DNA of 64,000 bases. Source: Sphingomonas limnosediminicola (lineage in GTDB: Bacteria; Pseudomonadota; Alphaproteobacteria; Sphingomonadales; Sphingomonadaceae). Positions 9,285 to 17,761 of the stretch are shown piece by piece (the first letter of the stretch is position 1; the number at the start of each line of letters is the position of its first letter). The notes beneath the pieces are model-generated. The model worked only from the letters and a program-made list of their open reading frames with translations, had not been told where the DNA came from and searched no databases. The stretch is taken from positions 2,269,501 through 2,333,500 of the forward strand of contig NZ_BAABBM010000001.1 of assembly GCF_039537965.1 (NCBI RefSeq), in the 5' to 3' direction. Both the position numbers and the translations under genes were made by a program.

Positions 9285-11008
9285 CGTCCGAAGGCGATGG
9301 TTTGATGACCGGGCGATCCCCTTCGTTGCTGGAGACGCGCCGAGCTCAGCTCAACCCCGTCTTCGATACCGAAGAACTTGCTCGGATCGGTCGGTTCGGT
9401 TCCCGAAGTCGATTTGCCGCTGGAGAGATTGTTGCTGCGTCCGGGGTGACGAGCGATGGGGTCATAGTGATCCTGAGCGGGTCAGTAGCAGTCACGCAGG
9501 CGGACGAAGTTGGCCAACGAGTCGAGGTCAATCAGCATGGTTCCGGTGAGATTCAAGGCGAGCTCGCACAACTCTCGGGCCGGCCATCGCTGGTGACGGT
9601 CAGGGCCGTCGAGGATGTCGAGGCCACCAGGCTTTCTGGTGCGGACCTCCACCGTCTGCTCCTAGGTGAGGCCGAGCTCGGCGAGCGTATCATGCGAGCG
9701 TTGATTCTCCGCCGGATGCTGCTCCTAGAGAAGGGCGTCGGAGGGCCGGTCATCATCGGAGGCGCTGCAAACCCGGACGTCATACGCCTTTCGAACTTCC
9801 TAACGCGGAACGCGCACCCGTTCGCTCAGATTGAACCCGGGACCCCCATCGCGGACGCAATTCTGGTCCAGCGAAAGGCGAAGGACCTTGCCCTGCCCGT
9901 ACTGATCTGCCCAGGCGAGCTCGTGCTGAGCAGGCCCAGCGATGAAGAACTCGCTCGATGCATCGGCTTGCTTCAACCTCTCGAAGACGGGGCGGCGGTC
10001 GACTTGGTCGTGGTGGGCGCGGGCCCGGCTGGGCTCGCCTGCTCCGTCTACGCTGCATCCGAGGGGCTATCGGTCATCCTGCTGGATTGCCGAAACATCG
10101 GAGGCCAGGCCGGGGCTTCCTCTCGGATCGAGAATTTCCTTGGCTTTCCTACGGGCATTTCCGGTAATGCTCTCATGGGCAGGGCCATGGTCCAAGCCCA
10201 GAAGTTCGGCGTTCAGACACGAGTACCTTCTGAGGCGATCGGGCTGTCGACCATTCGCGCCGATAAGCACCTCGTGAAGCTCGCAGACAACAAGACTATC
10301 GAAGCTCGCGCCGTGGTCATTGCATCCGGCGCAAGCTATCGGCGCCTCGACGTCCCCGGCATCGACAAGTTCGAGGACACGTCGGTTCATTACTGGGCGT
10401 CGCCGCTCGAAGGCCGACTATGCAACGGCAAGGACGTAGTTCTCGTCGGTGGTGGCAATTCCGCCGGACAGGCGGCTGTATTCCTCGCAGCGCACTGCCG
10501 GCACGTGACGCTTATCGCTCGCCGAAGCCTCTCCAAGACCATGTCGGACTATTTGATCGAGCGGATCTCGATGCTTGGAAACGTCACGGTGGTCGAAGAT
10601 GCACGTCTCCTCTGCCTTGAAGGCGATAACGGCGAGCTCGCAACGGTCGGCTACCAGCAGAGAAAGGCAGAACATCCGCGAACTGTCGCTGCCCAGCATC
10701 TGTTCCTGTTCATCGGCGCCGACCCGAACACCGATTGGCTCAAAGGCTCCGGTGTGATGCTTGACCGACGTGGCTACATCATCACCGAAACCGAGAGTTC
10801 GGCAGGTCACTTCCTACTCCAAACGAGCCAGCCGGGTGTTTTCGCGATAGGCGATGCGCGGGCAGGCTCTGCGAAGCGTGTGGCCGCAGCAGCTGGAGAC
10901 GCAGCCAACGTAACCCCGGCCATTCACGCGATGCTCGCGGCAGCAAACGCGCATCCAGCTACGGGAAACGCTGGCGAACTGGCAATCACGGTGGAGATCC
11001 CAGCCTAG
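9281..11008 (+). CDS. FAD-dependent oxidoreductase with N-terminal cyclic-nucleotide-binding domain
   Basis: 575 residues. Residues about 25-145 form a cNMP-binding (CRP-like) beta-roll with GEIVAASGVTSDGVIVILSG and a GEIQGELAQLSGRPSL turn. Residues about 240-560 form a thioredoxin-reductase-like enzyme with VVGAGPAGLACSVYAASEG (FAD), VVLVGGGNSAGQAAVFLA (NADPH) and FAIGDAR. The place of the thioredoxin-reductase CxxC pair reads YWASPLEGRLC, so the disulphide is missing; known members of this fused family also lack it. A linker of about 90 residues is thioredoxin-like. Starts at ATG 9281 overlap the previous gene; ATG 9305 is an alternative. Confidence 0.87.
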   Translation: MTSEGDGLMTGRSPSLLETRRAQLNPVFDTEELARIGRFGSRSRFAAGEIVAASGVTSDGVIVILSGSVAVTQADEVGQRVEVNQHGSGEIQGELAQLSGRPSLVTVRAVEDVEATRLSGADLHRLLLGEAELGERIMRALILRRMLLLEKGVGGPVIIGGAANPDVIRLSNFLTRNAHPFAQIEPGTPIADAILVQRKAKDLALPVLICPGELVLSRPSDEELARCIGLLQPLEDGAAVDLVVVGAGPAGLACSVYAASEGLSVILLDCRNIGGQAGASSRIENFLGFPTGISGNALMGRAMVQAQKFGVQTRVPSEAIGLSTIRADKHLVKLADNKTIEARAVVIASGASYRRLDVPGIDKFEDTSVHYWASPLEGRLCNGKDVVLVGGGNSAGQAAVFLAAHCRHVTLIARRSLSKTMSDYLIERISMLGNVTVVEDARLLCLEGDNGELATVGYQQRKAEHPRTVAAQHLFLFIGADPNTDWLKGSGVMLDRRGYIITETESSAGHFLLQTSQPGVFAIGDARAGSAKRVAAAAGDAANVTPAIHAMLAAANAHPATGNAGELAITVEIPA

Positions 11009-11012
11009 GCCT

Positions 11013-11723
11013 ATGCAGATCCACGCGCCAAAACCGTTACATGGCTGGCGCGAGTTCTTCGGCGAGGTTGGGATCATCGTCCTCGGCGTGCTCATCGCCC
11101 TTGTCGCACAGGAGATCGTCAAGGTTATCGCCAACCGTGAGCAGGTCGTGCGCGGCGAAGACTCACTCCGGGACAACTTCGCCCGGTTCGTCATGTTCGC
11201 AGCCGAGCTCGACGCTTACGCTCCATGCGTTGCTGCGCGGGCGACCGAGGTGCGCCAGATTATCGATCAAGCCGCCGCCGCTCGACGGCTACCCCGCGTC
11301 GGCCCCATTCCACAATTGGCTCCTCATCCTTGGCAGACTGATACCTACGGTGCGATGGTCGCGTCCCAAGCCATCACGCACGTCTCACACGACCGGGCGA
11401 TCCTCTACTCGCGTATCTCCATGTCCGCAGCAGACTTGTACCAGGATGCGATGATCGAATGGGCAGAGTGGGGAGCGCTAGCAAGCCTCAGCGGTGGTCC
11501 GCGGCGGTTCAGCGAAGCCGAGGAAGCTGAGGACCGGCTCACACTCGCTCGAGCAGTCCATCAGGACGCGCTAATGCGCATCATTGCGGACACGACGTTG
11601 GCTCGAATCAAGAGCACCGGCCTGCTCGATAAACGTGCCTTCGACTTGGCCGCCGCCAAGGGCGGAGAGGCAGCGCGCGCAATCCCGATGTGCAGGCCGA
11701 TCAACGTGGCCCGCCAAGCTTGA
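11013..11723 (+). CDS. hypothetical membrane-anchored protein
   Basis: 236 residues. After HGWREFFGEVG there is one transmembrane segment (IIVLGVLIALVAQEIV), then a helical soluble domain rich in Ala and Arg. This N-terminal plan, a short WREFFGEV lead followed by one helix, is common in unassigned sphingomonad proteins. Four bases separate it from the oxidoreductase, so it closes that operon. No catalytic motif is seen and the function is unknown. Confidence 0.65.
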   Translation: MQIHAPKPLHGWREFFGEVGIIVLGVLIALVAQEIVKVIANREQVVRGEDSLRDNFARFVMFAAELDAYAPCVAARATEVRQIIDQAAAARRLPRVGPIPQLAPHPWQTDTYGAMVASQAITHVSHDRAILYSRISMSAADLYQDAMIEWAEWGALASLSGGPRRFSEAEEAEDRLTLARAVHQDALMRIIADTTLARIKSTGLLDKRAFDLAAAKGGEAARAIPMCRPINVARQA

Positions 11724-11759
11724 ACCTGAGGGGAGCAGCCGCAGCGGAGTCGAGTCGGA

Positions 11760-12665
11760 TTATTTTCGTGGGGCGAGCACGCCACTTTGAAACGTGACAG
11801 CGAGATGATCGATGAAAGCGCGCACTGCTGGCGGCAGCCCTCGCCGGTTCGTGAAAACCAGATGCACGATGCCTTCTTGCGCGTGCCACTCCGGGAGCAC
11901 GCGAACCAGCCGGCCCGCATCCATGTCGCCCCAGCAGACATGATCCGGAAGCAGCGCAACTCCAAGGCCTGCGGCGGCGGCGGCGCGAAGCGCGCCGAAT
12001 TCCTCGCATCGTAGGCGCGGGTCGTGTTCGAAATCGAATGCCGCACCGTCGGCCCCAACCAAACTCCAGGTGATCGGTCCGGCAAGTTCGGTGGAGCTGA
12101 GGGTTGGGATTTCCTGGAGATCAAGAATGCGCGGCCCGATGGTGTTCGCCAGCTTTGGGCTGGCGACAAGAATGCGACGCGACCGTGCGAGTGTTCGCAT
12201 TGTCAGCGATGCATCGGTCTCAAGAGCCGTTCTCACGCGGAGCGCAACGTCGATGCGCTCGCGGATAAGGTCTACGCCCCGATCCGTCGCGACGATCTGC
12301 AGGTTCACCTTGGGATAGCGCTTCAAAAAGGGCGCGAGGCTTGGTGCAAGCGGCTCGACCAGACCGGTTGGGCAGCTGAACCGAACCTGCCCCTGCGGCT
12401 CCGCAAGCGCCTCCGACGTAACGGCCCGCGCACGTTCAAGGTCGAGCACAATCGTGCGACAATGTTCGTAGAGCGTCTCGCCAATATCCGTCACGCGGAA
12501 GCGGCGGGTCGAACGCTCAATCAACCTGACGCCGAGGCGCTCCTCCAGTGCCGCGATGCGCCGGCTGAGCTTCGACTTCTGCATCCGCATTGCTCGGCCC
12601 GCCGGAGCAAAGCCGCCGTGTTCCACCACCCCGGCAAACAGAACGTAGTCATCGAGTTCCATCAT
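11760..12665 (-). CDS. LysR-family transcriptional regulator
   Basis: About 301 residues. The N-terminal winged helix-turn-helix reads FAGVVEHGGFAPAGRAMRM then KSKLSRRIAALEERLGVRL, followed by the linker helix and an effector domain with PTGLVEPLAP and the GLGVALLPDHVC segment. ATG at 12665 is chosen because AGGA lies eight bases upstream; longer starts lack a ribosome site. It is divergent from an SDR gene, the classical arrangement for LysR regulators, so that gene is the likely target. The inducer is unknown. Confidence 0.88.
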   Translation of the reverse strand: MMELDDYVLFAGVVEHGGFAPAGRAMRMQKSKLSRRIAALEERLGVRLIERSTRRFRVTDIGETLYEHCRTIVLDLERARAVTSEALAEPQGQVRFSCPTGLVEPLAPSLAPFLKRYPKVNLQIVATDRGVDLIRERIDVALRVRTALETDASLTMRTLARSRRILVASPKLANTIGPRILDLQEIPTLSSTELAGPITWSLVGADGAAFDFEHDPRLRCEEFGALRAAAAAGLGVALLPDHVCWGDMDAGRLVRVLPEWHAQEGIVHLVFTNRRGLPPAVRAFIDHLAVTFQSGVLAPRK

Positions 12666-12782
12666 GAGCATCGTCCTATTTACGGAACGCACAGTCACAC
12701 AGACACCGACTACTGGTTCATCGTCCTATCAATAGATCATCGCGGAACGGGCAATGGCCCGTCAATATGAGGAGACAGACAA

Positions 12783-13535
12783 ATGACGGGACGGCTCGTG
12801 AACAAGGTTGCCGTAATCACGGGCGGCACCACCGGAATCGGACTTGCAGTCGCTCAGCGTTTCGCGGCCGAGGGAGCATCCGTGTTCATCACCGGCCGGC
12901 GGCAGGCGGAGCTCAATGCAGCCGTGCGGTCTATCGGCCACGGGGCAGTTGGCGTCCGCGCCGATATGTCGGTGCTCGCCGACATAGACACACTCTACGA
13001 TGCGGTCCAACAGAAGCACGCGCAAATCGACGTGCTGATGGCGAATGCTGGAGGCGGCGCGTTCGCGCCTCTCGGGTCCATCACCGAGGATCAGTATGAG
13101 AGTACATTCGGCACGAACGTAAAGGGCACGATCTTCACCGTGCAGAAGGCTCTGCCGCTGCTGAAGGACGGGGCGTCGGTGATACTCACCGGCTCGACCA
13201 CCTCGATTAAGGGCACGCCTGCATTCAGCATTTACAGCGCGACCAAAGCCGCCGTGCGCAACCTCGCTCGTAGTTGGATGCTTGACCTCAGGGAGCGCTC
13301 CATTCGCGTGAACGTGATAAGCCCGGGTCCGATTGAGACACCTGGCCTGCTAGGTTTGGCGGCGGATGTCGAGCAAGAAAAGCAGCTTCGCGACGGCCTA
13401 GTGGCATCGGTGCCGCTCGGGCGTCTGGGCCAACCCCAGGAGGTCGCAAACATGGCACTGTTCCTGGCATCCGACGAAGCAAGCTTCGTGAATGGCGCAG
13501 AACTGTTCGTGGATGGTGGCGAAGTCCAGTTCTAG
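12783..13535 (+). CDS. SDR-family NAD(P)-dependent oxidoreductase
   Basis: 250 residues of the classical short-chain dehydrogenase type. The cofactor turn is ITGGTTGIGLAVAQRF, the NAG motif reads ANAGGGAF, and the catalytic residues are Ser in LTGSTTS, Tyr in YSATKAAVRN and the Lys four residues on. The end has FLASDEASFVNGAELFVDGG. Arg in FITGRRQAE suggests NADPH preference. GAGGAG precedes ATG at 12783. It is divergently paired with the LysR gene. The substrate is unknown. Confidence 0.9.
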   Translation: MTGRLVNKVAVITGGTTGIGLAVAQRFAAEGASVFITGRRQAELNAAVRSIGHGAVGVRADMSVLADIDTLYDAVQQKHAQIDVLMANAGGGAFAPLGSITEDQYESTFGTNVKGTIFTVQKALPLLKDGASVILTGSTTSIKGTPAFSIYSATKAAVRNLARSWMLDLRERSIRVNVISPGPIETPGLLGLAADVEQEKQLRDGLVASVPLGRLGQPQEVANMALFLASDEASFVNGAELFVDGGEVQF

Positions 13536-13591
13536 ACAGAGATTCAGAAAGGGGGGCTCCAGAGTTGCCCCCCCACTATCGACTGCTTACG

Positions 13592-13680
13592 ACGTCCGCT
13601 TACAGGTTGACCTGAGCTTCCTCGGAACGACTGAGAAGGGCGCGTGGCGGACATCCCTGCCCTACGTCCAGCTTTGGCCG
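13592..13680. repeat. dispersed repeat family B, copy 2
   Basis: Matches 2677-2766: ACGTCCGCTT at the left end, then 37 bases later a block of about 50 bases that is nearly the same in both copies, ending in CTTTGGCCG. It lies in the spacer after the SDR gene, and the rest of 13536-13735 holds no gene. Confidence 0.75.
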
Positions 13681-13735
13681 CTAGCGGAACGTCCGTCTAC
13701 GGCAGCTTTCGCCCAAGAGCAGCGAAGCTGGGCGG

Positions 13736-13900
13736 TCATTCCTTTTTGGGAAACGAATAATCGTCGCCCGTAATAGTCTCGATGCGCTCCTCGTACTGCC
13801 TGGCGAGTTCCTCGTGCGCGGTCCGCGCTTCCCCGGAATCAGCGGTCTCCGACCGGCTTCACTCAACTTGTTGTCGATGGAATAGGTAATTGAGATCCAC
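13736..13900 (-). pseudogene. small sphingomonad-type protein interrupted by an in-frame stop
   Basis: Reading leftward from GTG at 13900, the frame gives VDLNYLFHRQQVE, then TGA at 13861-13859, then SRSETADSGEARTAHEELAR and QYEERIETITGDDYSFPKKE before the true stop at 13738-13736. The start (DLNYLFHRQQ) and the later HEELARQYEERI match a family of about 55-65 residue proteins common in sphingomonads. One change, TGA for CGA (Arg), would restore a 54-residue protein. Either a recent nonsense mutation or a sequence error explains it. Confidence 0.6.
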
Positions 13901-14068
13901 AAAAAGTCTCCGTCAAGTGGAGCGAGAGATAGGGCAACGTACGGCTATTCGTCTTCTCGGTAGCGACCAGTCGAGCCGCATTTGGGCCGACTTAAGGCAG
14001 CTTTTTTGGGGGCAGGCGGTGACATGCGCAGCTCCTGCAGGATTGGCGCTTTAGGCACTCGCCGTCCG

Positions 14069-14251
14069 TTAGGGTTGCCGTTGCTCGGTCCTGGCGACGG
14101 AGGGACTCAATTCCTCGCGCTTGGCCAGAGCCTCATATCGATCTGCCAATTTTTTGTGGATTGCCGCTGCATTGGCCGGGGTAGCTTGCTCGGCGCGTTC
14201 GCGTTCCTCGCGCGCGCGGTGGCGATAATATGCCGCATCTGCCTCTGACAT
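14069..14251 (-). CDS. small hypothetical protein, 60 residues
   Basis: Starts at ATG 14251 with MSEADAAYYRHRAREERERA, continues with ANAAAIHKKLADRYEALAKR and ends after a short tail. It is charged, wholly helical and lacks a signal. Proteins with this YYRHRAREERERA opening recur in sphingomonad genomes, often near the family broken at 13736-13900. GGAACG precedes the start. Function unknown; a nucleic-acid or membrane-surface binder is possible but not shown. Confidence 0.7.
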   Translation of the reverse strand: MSEADAAYYRHRAREERERAEQATPANAAAIHKKLADRYEALAKREELSPSVARTEQRQP

Positions 14252-14352
14252 CGTTCCAGCCCGACTCAGGATCAACGCCGAATTTTTGAATCAAAATCGT
14301 TCTTTTGCAACATGATCGCCATGTTGGAATATCTGCACTAACACGCCCGCTA

Positions 14353-14380
14353 ATGGCAGATTTCCACCCATTGCAGACAT
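14353..14380. repeat. dispersed repeat family A, half copy
   Basis: Reads TGGCAGATTTCCACCCATT then GCAGACAT. It is one arm of the palindromic element seen whole at 15396-15460 and lies just upstream of the esterase gene at 14405, where it could overlap the promoter. Confidence 0.6.
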
Positions 14381-14404
14381 AAGCGTCGCTGATAAGCTTC
14401 ACCC

Positions 14405-15244
14405 ATGTCGAGTTTGGCTTGTCGCCGAAGCGTTGAACTGCTCGCTTGCGCCTTGGCGGCGACGGCACTTTGCAGTTGTTCAGCGAGCCCAGGCACCCAG
14501 CGCGTCATTCCGCTCAACTATTTGCCCTCGCTCGCTGGCGACTACTTCCCGCTCAAGTCGGCAGCGATGGGAAGCACATACCACATCTACGTCCGCTATC
14601 CGGAGGACTACACAGCCAAACCAAACGTGAAATACCCCGTCGTCTATTTGCTCGACGGTGATTCCGCATTCCCGCTCATCGCACCTGAGCACCTGTTCCT
14701 CACGTACGATGATAAGCTCCCTGAAGCGATCATTGTTGGCATTGCTTACGGGTCGTTCGCGCCACCAGTGAATCACCGTGAGATCGACTTCGGTCCACGC
14801 GCGGCGGATTTTCAGCGCTTCCTCGCCGATGAACTCATCCCGGCTGTCGAGAAGCGAACCCGAGCCGATCCGGACAGACGGATCCTCGTGGGACAATCAT
14901 TTGGCGGCAACTTCGTTCTATATTCCGCCTTCACGATGCCTGACCTGTTCTGGGGACGCATTGCGAGCAACCCTTCTGCCAGGATGCATTCGGAGCTTAT
15001 GGCAACCGCACCGGCGGCTGCTCACCTCGATAATCTGCGCCTCGTGGTGGTGAGTGGAACGGCAAACAATCCTGAAGGGCGTGGCGCGGCGCTAAACTGG
15101 GTCGGCCAGTGGCGCAAACGACAGCTACCGTGGAGCCTGGACGAGATCGACATACCAGGTGGAACGCACGCCGCGGACTTTGACAACGCTTATCGGCTCG
15201 GGCTTCGCAAGTTGTTCGATCCCGCTGGTAAGCTAGCTCCTTAG
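14405..15244 (+). CDS. probable lipoprotein esterase of the Fes / esterase D-like fold
   Basis: 279 residues. The N-terminus is hydrophobic (VELLACALAATALCSCSAS), and LCSC is an acceptable though unusual lipobox. The body has YPVVYLLDGDSAFP, then the nucleophile elbow GQSFGGNFVLY, a PSARM turn after it, VVVSGTANNPEGR, and GGTHAADFDNAY for the histidine. These match the IroE/Fes-like group that cleaves ester-linked substrates, siderophores among them. It would act in the periplasm or outer membrane. It stands alone between repeat-bearing spacers. Confidence 0.78.
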   Translation: MSSLACRRSVELLACALAATALCSCSASPGTQRVIPLNYLPSLAGDYFPLKSAAMGSTYHIYVRYPEDYTAKPNVKYPVVYLLDGDSAFPLIAPEHLFLTYDDKLPEAIIVGIAYGSFAPPVNHREIDFGPRAADFQRFLADELIPAVEKRTRADPDRRILVGQSFGGNFVLYSAFTMPDLFWGRIASNPSARMHSELMATAPAAAHLDNLRLVVVSGTANNPEGRGAALNWVGQWRKRQLPWSLDEIDIPGGTHAADFDNAYRLGLRKLFDPAGKLAP

Positions 15245-15272
15245 GTCAGCTTCCCACCCATTACGGACATTG
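15244..15272. repeat. dispersed repeat family A, half copy
   Basis: Reads GTCAGCTTCCCACCCATTA then CGGACATTGAA, directly after the esterase stop codon. It matches one arm of the element at 15396-15460. Confidence 0.6.
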
Positions 15273-15395
15273 AAGAACAGCCTCGGACGCGGGCCCCTCG
15301 CATCGGCGGAAAAGCATGTCCTGACGCGCGGTCGGGGTGAAGCCGGATATATCGGCTGTCCAAAGAATGCCGCGATCCCTCCAGGTGCTTTTTGC

Positions 15396-15460
15396 AATGT
15401 CTGTTTTCAACCCATTCCGACCACTAGCTAATGGGCAGCTTTGGGTGGAAAGCGGACATT
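15396..15460. repeat. complete palindromic element, repeat family A
   Basis: A 65 bp unit whose first 19 bases (AATGTCTGTTTTCAACCCA) match the reverse complement of its last 19 (TGGGTGGAAAGCGGACATT) at 16 of 19 places. The middle also has a CTAGCTA-centred symmetry. It can form a long hairpin and looks like a REP or MITE-type unit, with single arms elsewhere in the left half of the window. No frame inside it is credible. Confidence 0.75.
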
Positions 15461-15861
15461 ACGCGACGCTGCGCTCGCTTCCTGGTTCAACGGCTCAACC
15501 TGTGGCCTAGTCGCTAGCGCATCTGAGCGCCTGTTCCAGCTTCCTGGGCTGAGGCTCGTGGCAGTTAACACATTGTAGTAAGGAAGTCTTGGCGTCGCGA
15601 CGCCCCTTTCGTAGCCAGACGGCGAGACCCGCTTGCTAGCATGTTGCTGACAGGCAAGTCTCCGGCCCGACGGCGGATTGCCCCCCATCGTCGGGTCGTC
15701 AGCACTCCAAGATTAAGGCCCTGCGACGCTTCGTCACGCAGGCCTGCTAGGGCATCCCGGATTGTTTCTTAACTCGGTGGCTTTACGCGTCGTTGCCAGA
15801 GGCTCGTCGTCGTGTTGCGTCCCCACCGGTGCGACTTGTCAAATGCCGGCGGGCCCCACCG
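15461..15861. other. spacer with no credible gene
   Basis: About 400 bases between the palindromic element and the response regulator. I see no frame with a family resemblance and a ribosome site, no tRNA and no clear terminator. A leftward 86-codon frame exists here, but its end is simply the repeat read as protein. Confidence 0.5.
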
Positions 15862-16257
15862 TCACGCGCCGGGTGATATCCGCAGTTTGAGCGAGGCACG
15901 CAGACTGCGAGCATTGTCTCCCAGCGCTCTGCGGACAGCATCGGCGAGTTCATCAGGCTTTACGGGCTTCTGCAGCACGATCGCACTGGGCTTCCGCTCT
16001 TCAAGCTCCTCGCGATAGCCGGTGATGAAAACCACCGGTATGTCGCGCTCAGCACATATTGCCTCGACGGCTTTGACGCCGTCCCCTGGCAGCAATCGGA
16101 CGTCGGCTGTAATGAGATCGAAGTTCGGATGGTTTGTGCCGAATACAGCGGCGTCCTCGGATCGCGCGAAGCTGAACTTGGTGAAGCCAAGCTCCTCCAA
16201 CATGTCCTGCAGCGACTTGGCGATCAGATAGTCGTCTTCGATGATGTATGCGTGCAT
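15862..16257 (-). CDS. stand-alone response regulator receiver domain
   Basis: 131 residues, a CheY-like receiver with no output domain. It has the acidic pair in MHAYIIEDDYLIAKSL, the phosphoacceptor Asp in LITADVRLLPGDG, Thr in VVFITGYREE and the late Lys in IVLQKPVKPDEL. ATG at 16257 is preferred; a longer frame upstream (PRGVFAFPRG) looks untranslated, and GAGG lies before this ATG. No kinase gene is near. Such single-domain regulators take phosphate from distant kinases, often of the HWE type in sphingomonads. Confidence 0.88.
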   Translation of the reverse strand: MHAYIIEDDYLIAKSLQDMLEELGFTKFSFARSEDAAVFGTNHPNFDLITADVRLLPGDGVKAVEAICAERDIPVVFITGYREELEERKPSAIVLQKPVKPDELADAVRRALGDNARSLRASLKLRISPGA

Positions 16258-16429
16258 TTCAATACCTCGGGGGAAAGCAAACACGCCTCTAGGGAGCATC
16301 AACGCATCGCCGCATATGAAGTTACCAATAGCGCCGCAAGACGCTGCTGTGCCTTTAAACTGAATAGCGGGAATGGGCCATTAGGGCCCGCGTGCGTTCG
16401 TTGTGACTACTCTGCGCTCAAACCAGACG

Positions 16430-16651
16430 TTAGGACGAGCTTCGGAACGCCGCGTAGCTCCCGTAACTCGAGACCAGGAATGGTACGATGTAAGTGAGCG
16501 CGAGCTTCCAAATCACCGGCCACTTGCCGGAGAGCATTTCCGGTCCTTGATTAATGATATTGAGCGCAGTCCCGACAACGAGCGCCACGACTATCGAGCG
16601 CCTTAGAGCCTTATCGGTGAGCGTGCGCCTTGCAGCTTCGCTTTGTTCCAT
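16430..16651 (-). CDS. NrtS-type small membrane protein
   Basis: 73 residues with two transmembrane helices. The signature SIVVALVVGTALNIINQGPE and then WKLALTYIVPFLVSSYGSY matches the NrtS family, where two small subunits form a nitrate/nitrite transporter in cyanobacteria; the bacterial homologues are mostly untested. Only one nrtS-like gene is visible and no nitrate gene lies nearby. ATG at 16651. Confidence 0.75.
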   Translation of the reverse strand: MEQSEAARRTLTDKALRRSIVVALVVGTALNIINQGPEMLSGKWPVIWKLALTYIVPFLVSSYGSYAAFRSSS

Positions 16652-16973
16652 ACGCCACGTGATCGCACTTCCACCGATAATTCCAGCTAAAAAGCTAATA
16701 TCGAACGTAGGTTAGAGGCTTTTGTAAATTGCCTTCCAAGGATCGCCGTGAGGCCCAACCCCGTCGCCACAATGATTGGGCAATGGTCTTCGGCCCGGCG
16801 TTCGGTTTGCCCCGCGTCGGGCCGTTAGCGCCCGAATGCTCATAGAAAGGTGCGGTCCCGGCGGTCACACGGTGGGCAATGTCACGTGGGACCTGAAAAG
16901 GCCTCTAACTGCTAACGGCCGGAATGGGTGGAAAGCCGCCCTTAGGACTAGCGGGGATCGACGGGAAAACTGT
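16652..16973. other. spacer with one half copy of repeat family A
   Basis: No gene is supported here. At 16911-16948 the sequence GCTAACGGCC followed by GGAATGGGTGGAAAGCCGCC is another arm of repeat family A. The rightward frame that crosses it owes its tail to the repeat. Confidence 0.5.
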
Positions 16974-17552
16974 CTAGGAAAGCAGGCCGGACGCCGTGGC
17001 TGCTGCAATCATAACGCCGACGGCGGCAAGTGAGGCTGCGGCAGTTACGATTCCGAATGAACGTGCAACCATGGCGATGGACAGCATCACAATGGCGACC
17101 TGCATCGCAGTCTCGGCAAATTCGAGCCATTCGCCCTTTCGGGAGGCAAGTTCACCCTGGTCCCGCAGATGGTCTGCTTGCGGCTGGAGCTGCGAGATGC
17201 CGTGTCCGGCCTTGTCCGGATTTCGTAGCCTCGCGGCGTCGTTGAGCAGGCGAGCTTTGACTTCCGGACTTAACAAAGGATTCTCAGCGGACGTCTTCAA
17301 GACCGCCTCGCGAATGATCTTGGCCTGCATGTAGTTGTACGTGTCGGACGCTTCGATTGTCTTCAGGACGCTCTCTCGCGCGTTGCCCGCTGCCGCGACA
17401 TGGATGACAGCAAGTAAGACAGCGAACAGTCCAACGAGGATAGAAACGCGATCGCGGAACCGCTTCTCGATGGCTCGGTCGGCACGGTCGACCTTCTCCG
17501 CCTGCTCGATAGCTTCCTCGATAAGCTCCTTGGCATCTACCGGCTCGACCAT
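16974..17552 (-). CDS. DUF4337 family membrane protein
   Basis: 192 residues. A charged helical start (EEAIEQAEKVDRADRAIEKR) leads to a first transmembrane helix (VSILVGLFAVLLAVIHVAAA), then a soluble helical part with ASDTYNYMQAKIIREAV, and two more hydrophobic segments at the end (VAIVMLSIAMVARSFG, then SLAAVGVMIAAATASG). This layout matches the DUF4337 family of unknown function. It is preceded by a spacer with repeats and is not part of an obvious operon. Confidence 0.75.
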   Translation of the reverse strand: MVEPVDAKELIEEAIEQAEKVDRADRAIEKRFRDRVSILVGLFAVLLAVIHVAAAGNARESVLKTIEASDTYNYMQAKIIREAVLKTSAENPLLSPEVKARLLNDAARLRNPDKAGHGISQLQPQADHLRDQGELASRKGEWLEFAETAMQVAIVMLSIAMVARSFGIVTAAASLAAVGVMIAAATASGLLS

Positions 17553-17670
17553 GGGGGCGTCACCTGCAACTTTTAGATCGAATGGCGACTCCCACGGTTG
17601 CGAAGATGTTTGAAGTGAAATCTGGTTAAGCGAGCCTCGCGAGCATTACGGCGATTGGTTGCCGACCTGC

Positions 17671-17696
17671 GTCAGCTTTGGGTGGAAAGCTGTCAT
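17671..17696. repeat. dispersed repeat family A, half copy
   Basis: Reads GTCAGCTTTGGGTGGAAAGC then TGTCAT, in the spacer between the DUF4337 gene and the MerR-type gene, just upstream of the latter's promoter. Confidence 0.55.
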
Positions 17697-17724
17697 CAGA
17701 CGCGCACGTCGGCGGAAATAGTGC

Positions 17725-17755
17725 TTGAAGTTGACGCAACGTCAACCTGTACAGG
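17725..17755 (+). promoter_or_regulatory. MerR-type promoter with 19 bp spacer and dyad
   Basis: TTGAAG at 17725-17730 and TACAGG at 17750-17755 are separated by 19 bases, the long spacing typical of MerR-regulated promoters. The spacer holds GTTGACG CAA CGTCAAC, a perfect 7 bp dyad. The -10 box ends six bases before the ATG at 17762, so the transcript would be leaderless or nearly so. This predicts autoregulation by the MerR-type gene that follows. Confidence 0.7.
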
Positions 17756-17761
17756 CGTTGC

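Noticed and set aside
13681..13902. Leftward 73-codon frame in the spacer after the SDR gene
   Set aside because: It runs in another frame across the broken small gene at 13736-13900, whose peptide matches a known type; this one matches none.
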